From positions 1 through 11,769 of the forward strand of contig PXRQ01000053.1 in the NCBI GenBank assembly GCA_003022005.1: a stretch of 11,769 bases of DNA. Reading direction: 5' to 3'. Below the pieces are notes generated by a model that ran no database searches, was not told the origin of the DNA, and worked only from the letters and a program-made list of their open reading frames with translations. This document shows positions 6,817-11,769 of this stretch, in pieces (the first letter of the stretch is position 1; every line of letters begins with the position of its first letter). Made by a program: the position numbers and the translations under genes. The stretch is from Halobacteriales archaeon QS_5_70_15 (GTDB lineage: Archaea; Halobacteriota; Halobacteria; Halobacteriales; Haloarculaceae).

Positions 6817-7299
6817 ATGCAGGTCCGTCCGGCCGCCCCCGGGGATGCCCTCGAGGTCTTCGCGCTCCACGTCGCCTCGATCCGGACGCTCGGACCGGAG
6901 GGGTACGACCCCGATCAGGTCAGAGCGTGGGCGCGGAAGGACCACGGCCCCGAGGGGTATCCCATCGACGAGGAGGGACATCACTTCGTGGTCGCCGAGC
7001 GCGAGGGCGAGGTGGCGGGGTTCGGCGACCTGGTACCGGACTCGGAGGAGGTCGACGCCGAGGCCGACATCCGCGCGGTGTACGTCCACCCCGAACACGC
7101 CGGTCGGGGGGTCGGGTCGGCGATACTCGCCGAACTGGAGGGGTACGCACGCGGCACCGGCGTCGACTCCATCGGTATCACCGCGTCGCTGAACGCCGTC
7201 GGGTTCTACGAGCGGGCCGGCTACGAGCGGCTCCGGGAGGCCTCGTACGACACCGGCGGAACCGAACTCGACGTGGTGGTGTTCCGGAAGGAGCTTTAG
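6817..7299 (+). CDS. GNAT-family N-acetyltransferase
   Basis: The 160-residue cytosolic protein has the GNAT fold, which transfers acetyl from acetyl-CoA to an amine; the substrate is not predictable. It starts with MQVRPAAPGDA, the usual first strand. The acetyl-CoA loop is in VYVHPEHAGRGVGSAIL (88-104) with R97-G-V-G-S-A as the pyrophosphate-binding motif, and NAVGFYERAGYE (126-137) is the typical C-terminal block with the Tyr that can act as general acid. Length is normal and no motif is missing. No clear TATA box is seen upstream, so it may be read with the RdgB-like gene despite a 166-nt gap. Its stop overlaps the stop of the convergent PIN-like gene by 4 bp (7296-7299). Confidence 0.93.
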   Translation: MQVRPAAPGDALEVFALHVASIRTLGPEGYDPDQVRAWARKDHGPEGYPIDEEGHHFVVAEREGEVAGFGDLVPDSEEVDAEADIRAVYVHPEHAGRGVGSAILAELEGYARGTGVDSIGITASLNAVGFYERAGYERLREASYDTGGTELDVVVFRKEL

Positions 7300-7790
7300 G
7301 CCCGTGGATCGCGGTCGGGGCCGGGGTACTCGCCGTCCGCGACCTCGGGGTAGAGCCGCTCGGGATCGAACAGCCGGGCGAACGCACGGGGATGCTTGAC
7401 GCTGACGTCGACGTACTTCCGGAGCGTGGCGCCGGTCTTCGCGCTCCGGAGCCGCTCGTCGAACGAGAGCAGGTGGGCGGCCCCGCCGGCGTGGACCGAG
7501 GCGAGCGCCGGGTGATCGCCCGGCGACTGTTCGACGCGGACGCGCCACCGCTCGACCGTCGCCCGCCAGTCCTCGGCCAGCGAGGCGTCGGTCAGGTCGG
7601 CGATCACGCCCTCGGCATCGGCGAGCAGTTCGTCGGTCGCGACCAGTTCGACCCAGGAGTGGCGGCGCCAGTGGTCGAGGGCGTCGCGGGCCGCCCCGCC
7701 ACGGAGCAGGTCGGCGGCGAGCACGCCCGCGTCGGCGACGACGCGGGCGGGATCGGGCGACCCGGCCGGCCGCTCGCGGGCGTCACTCAT
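7296..7790 (-). CDS. PIN-domain-like protein (putative nuclease)
   Basis: The 164-residue protein looks like a PIN-fold metal nuclease. The first strand is [13 protein letters not shown] with Asp20. A middle acidic stretch is [11 protein letters not shown] (52-62), then SPGDHPAL (89-96) with Asp92, and LLSFDERL (107-114) with Asp111 in the place of the (T/S)xD motif. The set of acidic residues expected to hold Mg2+/Mn2+ is therefore plausibly complete. The C-terminus after about 130 is an extra tail ([19 protein letters not shown]). Its ATG overlaps the end of the upstream 52-codon ORF (stop at 7783-7785), implying coupled translation. A toxin role as in VapC is possible, but many haloarchaeal PIN-like proteins are chromosomal genes of unknown role. 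Gene boundaries are firm; the fold is moderately sure. Confidence 0.75.
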   Translation of the reverse strand: MSDARERPAGSPDPARVVADAGVLAADLLRGGAARDALDHWRRHSWVELVATDELLADAEGVIADLTDASLAEDWRATVERWRVRVEQSPGDHPALASVHAGGAAHLLSFDERLRSAKTGATLRKYVDVSVKHPRAFARLFDPERLYPEVADGEYPGPDRDPRA

Positions 7791-7941
7791 CCGTGCGCTC
7801 CCGGCGGCGCGCGAGCGCCTCGCGGACAGCCGCTTCGTCGACCTCGTGGGGCGCCGCCCGCTCGAACAGGTCGGCCCAGGTGGTCGGGTCGCCTGCGTCC
7901 TCGCTCCCGTTCACACCTCGCCCCCCGTCCGCGTCGTCCAT
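7783..7941 (-). CDS. Small acidic protein paired with the PIN-like gene
   Basis: This 52-residue ORF starts at the ATG at 7941 with a well-placed TATA-like box. Its stop (7783-7785) lies 8 bases inside the PIN-like gene, so the two are co-transcribed and probably translationally coupled. The N-terminal 20 residues are Gly/Asp-rich and probably disordered. The second half, [19 protein letters not shown] (20-38) followed by [13 protein letters not shown], is predicted to form an amphipathic helix. No DNA-binding motif is evident. Its size and position resemble an antitoxin or an adaptor for the PIN-like protein, but that is inference. The promoter, overlap and haloarchaeal-type composition support it as real. 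Confidence 0.7.
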   Translation of the reverse strand: MDDADGGRGVNGSEDAGDPTTWADLFERAAPHEVDEAAVREALARRRERTDE

Positions 7942-7963
7942 ACCGCAGTGCCGCGTCGGGAGG

Positions 7964-7971
7964 GGTTAATA
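7964..7971 (-). promoter_or_regulatory. TATA-like box of the small protein/PIN operon
   Basis: Read on the minus strand, TATTAACC stands out in GC-rich DNA, centred about 27 nt ahead of the ATG at 7941. It fits a leaderless promoter and supports both the small ORF and its start. Confidence 0.6.
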
Positions 7972-8016
7972 CCGGCGCTCGAAGCCGGACCGGATCCCGC
8001 TCCCGGGCCGCCCCGC

Positions 8017-9088
8017 TCACCCGGGCAGCCGGTCGAGGAGCCACCACGCGCCCGCGCCGGCCACGAAGGCGACGCCCACGCTGGCGAGCAGCGAGAGGGC
8101 GCCCACCCCGAGGGCGAGCGCCCGGTCGGTCCCGGCGACCTCCCGGAGCGCGACCCGGCCGAGGCCGGCGGCGACGACCAGCAGGAGGACGCCGAGTGCG
8201 GCCGTCGGGAAGCCGGTCCAGAGCCCGGCGACGAGCGCCGCGCCGGCGTAGCCGACCCCGAGGAGGACGTTCGCGCCGCCGGTCCGGGCGCCGAAGGCGT
8301 GCTTGCCGGCGAGCCCCCCCGAGCCGTGGCACATCGGCGACCCGCCAAGCGGGACGGCGAGGAGGTTCGTGGCCCCCATCGAGCGGGCGAGATCGTCGGC
8401 GCTCACGTCCGCGCCGTAGAGGTCGTCGATGAGGAGCGAGGTGGCGACGGCGGCGTTGCCGACGGTCATCGCGAGCTGTGCGGCCAGCCCGGAGAGCGCC
8501 CCCCGGGTGAGAACCGGACCGCCGGCGGGCAGCACCGAGAGCGACGGGACGGAGACGGTCGGCGTCCCGGCACGGAGCGCGACGGCCGTCCCGGCGGCGA
8601 GGACGGCCAGCGCCGCGAGCCGGCGGTCGGCGAGCGCGTCGAGGAGCGCGGACGACCGGGTCGGCGGCCGCGAGGTCCAGCCCCGCGCGGGCGAGCAGGA
8701 GTGCGACCCCGAACTGGACCCCGCGGACGACCGGACTGCCGACGGCCGACCGGACACGGCCGACCAGTCCGGCGTACCCGGCGAGGAGGAGGACCCCGCC
8801 GGCGAGCAGTCCGGCCGCGACGAGCTCGCCGTAGGTGAGCGTGCCCGCGACGGCCAGCCCCACGAGGGCCTTCATCGGCTCGACCGAGACGGGGAGGCCG
8901 TACCGGAGGCCCCAGACGACCTGGAAGGCGCCGAACCCGAGGAGGACGTGCCCGAGCGAGGCGTCGGTGAGCGCCCCCAGGGCGATCACGAGCGGGAGGA
9001 CCGTAACCGAATCCCCCACCGCGCCGGTCAGCTCGCCGACCGAGAACTCGACACCGCGCTCGCGGACGGTCGGGAACGAGACGCCCAT
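8017..9088 (-). pseudogene. MOT1-type molybdate/sulfate transporter, split by a one-base frameshift
   Basis: Two frames together give a full transporter of about 356 residues. The first, from the ATG at 9088, covers residues 1 to about 145. It holds [20 protein letters not shown] (19-38) and [14 protein letters not shown] (64-77), typical of the MOT1 family of high-affinity molybdate transporters. The second runs from about 8652 to the stop at 8017 and holds the family's [21 protein letters not shown] stretch, then more membrane helices. Joining them after ADPV (8654-8659) and before [11 protein letters not shown] needs one extra base removed (or two restored) at roughly 8648-8659. If the sequence is right, the gene makes only a truncated protein; a sequencing error is equally possible, since both halves are otherwise well preserved. 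It sits next to an oxyanion ABC transporter. Confidence 0.85.
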
Positions 9089-9169
9089 CGTATCCCGATT
9101 TTGCCGGCGGGGGACTTGACCCTTTCCGGAAACCGGAACCGATTCCCTCCTCGTGCGACGTAACTGGTA
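9089..9169 (-). promoter_or_regulatory. Spacer with palindromes between the ABC operon and MOT1 gene
   Basis: This 81-nt spacer lies ahead of the MOT1 gene. A weak TATA-like GTCAAGTC (9112-9119, minus strand) is about 28 nt from the ATG. Just upstream of it is a perfect 10-bp palindrome TTTCCGGAAA (9123-9132) with a CCGGAA repeat at 9133-9138, where a regulator of MOT1 transcription could bind. TAACTG-gtat-CAGTTA (9161-9176) spans the ATPase stop. None is a match I can tie to a known factor. Confidence 0.4.
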
Positions 9170-10123
9170 TCAGTTATCCCCGTCGAGGTCGACGAGCCGT
9201 CCCCCGGGGACGCGCACGCCGACCCGGTCGCCCCTCCCCGGGGGGTCGGCGGCGAACGCCGCGAGCGCGGCCCCGTCGTGGTCGAGTTCGACCGTGACCC
9301 GCGTGGCGGCGTCCTCGCGGACGGCTCGGACGACGGTTCCCGGGATCCCCGCTCCGAGGTCAACGAGGTCGACGTGTTCGGGACGGACGGCGACCGGACC
9401 GTCGCGGCCGTCGAGGGCCGCCCCGGGGAGACAGTTCGCGCCGACGAACGAGGCGACGAACGGCGTCCTGGGGCGGTCGAACACCGACGCTACCGGGCCG
9501 ACCTGGACGACCCGGCCGTCGCGCATCACGGCCACGCGGTCGGCGAGCGCGCGGGCCGTCGTCCGGTCGTGTGTGACACCGACGGCCGTGACGTCCGCGA
9601 GGGCGTCCGCGAGGGCGTCCCGGAGCCGCTCGCGGGTGGGGACGTCCAGCGCGGCGAGCGGCTCGTCGAGCAGGAGCGCCCGCGGCCTGACGAGCAGCGC
9701 CCGGGCGAGCGCGACGCGCTGTCGCTCCCCGCCGGAGAGGGTCGCCGGGTAGCGGTCGGCGAGGTCGGCCACGCCGAGGGCCGCCAGCAGTTCCTCGGGG
9801 TCCCGGGCGTCGTCGTGGTAGCGCTCCCCGAACGCGACGTTCTCCCGGACGGTCATGTGGGGGAACAGCGCGTAGTCCTGGAAGACGAAGCCGAACTCCC
9901 GTTCCTCCGGGGGGACGTCGGTGAGGTCCTCGCCGTCGAACGAGACCGTCCCCTCGTGGCCGTGGAACCCGCCGAGGGTCTCGAGCAGGAGGGTCTTTCC
10001 CGACCCCGACGGCCCGAGGACGAATAGCGTCTCGCCATCGGGCACCTCGAGGGCGGCCTCGACGTCGAACGGCTCGGCGCCCGGGGCGGCGAACGTCGAC
10101 CGGAGGTCGAACGCGAGGCTCAC
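9170..10123 (-). CDS. ABC transporter ATP-binding protein (molybdate/tungstate/sulfate class)
   Basis: This 317-residue ATPase energises the adjacent permease at the inner face of the membrane. All ABC motifs are intact: Walker A GPSGSGKT (37-44), Q-loop Gln82 in FQDYALFP, signature LSGGERQ (129-135), Walker B LLLDEP (150-155) and the switch His185 in GVTHD. A TOBE-like C-terminal domain (about 230-312) starts at GANCLPG and contains VAVRPEHVDL, as in ModC, WtpC and CysA, where it can sense the oxyanion. The start is a GTG at 10123; its last bases overlap the permease stop (10120-10122), so translation is coupled. ATG alternatives would remove the first strand. The substrate is inferred from family resemblance and the MOT1 neighbour. 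Sulfate cannot be ruled out. Confidence 0.92.
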   Translation of the reverse strand: MSLAFDLRSTFAAPGAEPFDVEAALEVPDGETLFVLGPSGSGKTLLLETLGGFHGHEGTVSFDGEDLTDVPPEEREFGFVFQDYALFPHMTVRENVAFGERYHDDARDPEELLAALGVADLADRYPATLSGGERQRVALARALLVRPRALLLDEPLAALDVPTRERLRDALADALADVTAVGVTHDRTTARALADRVAVMRDGRVVQVGPVASVFDRPRTPFVASFVGANCLPGAALDGRDGPVAVRPEHVDLVDLGAGIPGTVVRAVREDAATRVTVELDHDGAALAAFAADPPGRGDRVGVRVPGGRLVDLDGDN

Positions 10124-11769
10124 AGTATCCCCCCCTCGTCGTAGGCGACGTACCGGACGAGCAGGAAGATCAGCGCCGACAGGCCCAGGAGGACGGCCGA
10201 GACCGCGCCGGACTCCTCCAGCGAGCCCGAGATGTAGGTGTTGAAGATGAAGACGGGCGCGTGCTGGCTCCGGACGACGCCGGCCCCGGGCAGGAGGAAC
10301 TCGACCGAGTAGGCGACGACGGCGACGGCGCCGAACTCCGAGACGGCGCGGGCCCACGCGAGCACGCCGCCGGTGAGGACGCCCCGCCCCGCGAGCGGCA
10401 GGCTGACACGGAGGAAGGTGCCGACCCGGGAGGCGCCGTGGGCCCGCGAGGCGTATTCGAGCCTGGTGTCGACGCCCTCGAACGCCTCCCGGACGCTGTT
10501 GACGGCGAACGGCGCGCTGACGAACGCCATCGCCAGCACCATTCCGGCGAGGGTTCCCAGCACGGGGAGGCCGGGGAACGCCCCGCCGCGCCCGAACCCG
10601 AACAGGACGACGATGCCGGCGACGGAGTGGGGCACCACGAGCGGCAGGTCGACGAGGCTCTCGACGAGCGCCTGCCCGGGGAAGCCCCGCGAGAGGAGGT
10701 AGGCGAGCGGCGTCCCGAACAGCAGGGCGAACCCCGCCGCCAGCAGGGGGGCGTACACCGAGAGGTAGAGCATCCGATGGACCGCGGGGTCGGCGAGCTT
10801 GTCCAGGACCAGCCCGCCGTTCTCGAGGACCTGCCGGGCGGCGAACAGGGCGAGCGGGAAGCCGACGGCGACGAGCAGAACGCTCGCGAACGTCGCGGCG
10901 ACGAGCCCCTCGGGGCTGCCGTCCCGGAGGGCGGCCAGCGCGGCCGCCGAGAGGAGGGCGAAGCCGACGTACCACGTGGGGCGGTCGAGCGAGCCCGCTT
11001 CGATGCCTTCGGCCGTGTACGAAACCGTCTGCGTGTACGTTTGACCGTCCGTCTGTTCGAGGTCGAGCGAGACGGTCAGCGTGCGGACGAGCCCGTCGGC
11101 CGTGATTTCGAGTCGAGCGTCCACGGACTGGACCTCCTCGTCGGTCCCGGAGATGCCGCCGAAGCTGGCTCCGCGTTCGCTCTCCGGGCGGAGCGCGTCG
11201 GCCTGCAGGACGAGTCGTTCCTCGCCGCTGTCAGTCGTCAGCGACCCCGCGGTCTTCCAGTCGGGTGCCGAGATGTACGCGCTCGGGAGGACGTATGCGA
11301 GCCCGGAGATGAAACGTGCGCCTCTCCGCGTGTTCGTCGGGCCGTGGCCGTAGGCGACTTCGCCGGAGGTGCGGTTGCGGATGCCCGCCTCCTCGCTATC
11401 GTAATACGTCGTGAGGTCGGTCGACCCGGACGCTCCCCCGGCCTCGGTGAGCTGGACCAGCGACGCCTCGGTGTCGTTGGCGACGCGGAACCGTCCTGCG
11501 CCCTCCCGCGTGGAGTTCTCGATAGTCATGTCGAGATCGTGGCCGCCCGCGGTGAGCACGTTCTGGTTCGCGGCCGCGAGCGCGGTGACGTTCGTCACTG
11601 CGCCGTCCTCGACACCGGGTGGGAGCGAGGACATCGCCGAGACCGGTTCGAGGTCGCCGGCTTGCGTCGATTCGGTCGCCGCCGGCGTCTCGGTCCCTGT
11701 CGACCACGGCGTCGGGGTTTCGTCCGGTGTCGGCGTCTCGGTCGGTGTCTGTGTCGGTTCTCCGTCTGG
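10120..11769 (-). CDS. ABC permease fused to an N-terminal DUF7537-like lipoprotein domain; N-terminus beyond the window
   Basis: 549 residues are visible, numbered here from the window edge, and the frame stays open to base 11769. Residues 1-45 are a Thr/Pro/Glu linker (repeats such as TPTETPTPDETPTP), typical of haloarchaeal lipoproteins after the lipid-bearing Cys, which would lie outside the window. Residues 46 to about 267 resemble the DUF7537 lipoprotein family: LPPGVEDGAVTNVTAL near the start, RPTWY at the end. A hydrophobic segment (about 264-281) then leads to a complete molybdate/tungstate-type permease (about 288-549), with EYASRAHGAS and LPLAGRGVLTGGVLAWARA matching the EAA loop that docks the ATPase. 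Outside domain, extra helix, then a normal inside-first permease gives a consistent topology. It overlaps the ATPase gene. No solute-binding protein gene is visible. Confidence 0.85.
   Translation of the reverse strand, partial: PDGEPTQTPTETPTPDETPTPWSTGTETPAATESTQAGDLEPVSAMSSLPPGVEDGAVTNVTALAAANQNVLTAGGHDLDMTIENSTREGAGRFRVANDTEASLVQLTEAGGASGSTDLTTYYDSEEAGIRNRTSGEVAYGHGPTNTRRGARFISGLAYVLPSAYISAPDWKTAGSLTTDSGEERLVLQADALRPESERGASFGGISGTDEEVQSVDARLEITADGLVRTLTVSLDLEQTDGQTYTQTVSYTAEGIEAGSLDRPTWYVGFALLSAAALAALRDGSPEGLVAATFASVLLVAVGFPLALFAARQVLENGGLVLDKLADPAVHRMLYLSVYAPLLAAGFALLFGTPLAYLLSRGFPGQALVESLVDLPLVVPHSVAGIVVLFGFGRGGAFPGLPVLGTLAGMVLAMAFVSAPFAVNSVREAFEGVDTRLEYASRAHGASRVGTFLRVSLPLAGRGVLTGGVLAWARAVSEFGAVAVVAYSVEFLLPGAGVVRSQHAPVFIFNTYISGSLEESGAVSAVLLGLSALIFLLVRYVAYDEGGIL

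Noticed and set aside
9170..10975. Extending the ABC ATPase to a 601-residue protein
   Set aside because: The extra part reads the permease gene in the wrong frame and is Arg/Pro/Gly-rich. The GTG at 10123, overlapping the permease stop, is the natural start.

Overview
The window is from a haloarchaeon (class Halobacteria). GC is very high, the proteins are rich in Asp and Glu, and TATA-like boxes lie about 25-29 nt ahead of several start codons, as in leaderless haloarchaeal transcription. The archaeal ribosomal protein pair S24e and S27ae is followed by a Kae1-Bud32 fusion gene. All gaps between genes are under 200 nt. I see no tRNA, rRNA, CRISPR array or insertion sequence.

Layout. Positions 1-730 (-) carry a short-chain dehydrogenase cut by the left edge, divergent from a HAD hydrolase (872-1555, +). 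Next is the translation and tRNA-modification cluster rps24e, rps27ae, kae1-bud32 (1734-3823, +), tightly packed. A two-TM potassium-channel-like protein with tandem RCK (TrkA) domains follows (3923-5512, +), then a small DUF5808-type membrane protein (5646-5924, +). An 81-bp palindrome (5924-6004) separates this from an RdgB/HAM1-type NTP pyrophosphatase (6093-6650, +) and a GNAT acetyltransferase (6817-7299, +).

The right third is on the minus strand. A 52-residue acidic protein (7783-7941) overlaps the start of a PIN-like protein (7296-7790), whose stop overlaps the GNAT stop. A MOT1-type molybdate transporter gene (8017-9088) is split by a one-base frameshift. An oxyanion (molybdate/tungstate-class) ABC transporter pair follows: ATPase 9170-10123, and a permease from 10120 running off the right edge. 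MOT1 beside this ABC pair makes 8017-11769 look like a molybdate/tungstate uptake locus. No periplasmic-type binding protein is visible in it.

Most unusual points: (i) the ABC permease is fused in frame to a DUF7537-like haloarchaeal lipoprotein domain with a Thr/Pro/Glu linker, joined by one extra hydrophobic segment that gives a consistent topology; (ii) the 81-bp two-tier perfect-arm palindrome; (iii) the RdgB-like protein lacks the GGFGYDP region, and the first RCK domain of the channel lacks its GD(P/A)T segment, both as clean in-frame losses. With the MOT1 frameshift, these three lesions within about 5 kb raise the alternative that some are sequence or assembly errors. I do not see a clearly complete new multi-gene system. 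The permease fusion is the best candidate for undescribed biology.
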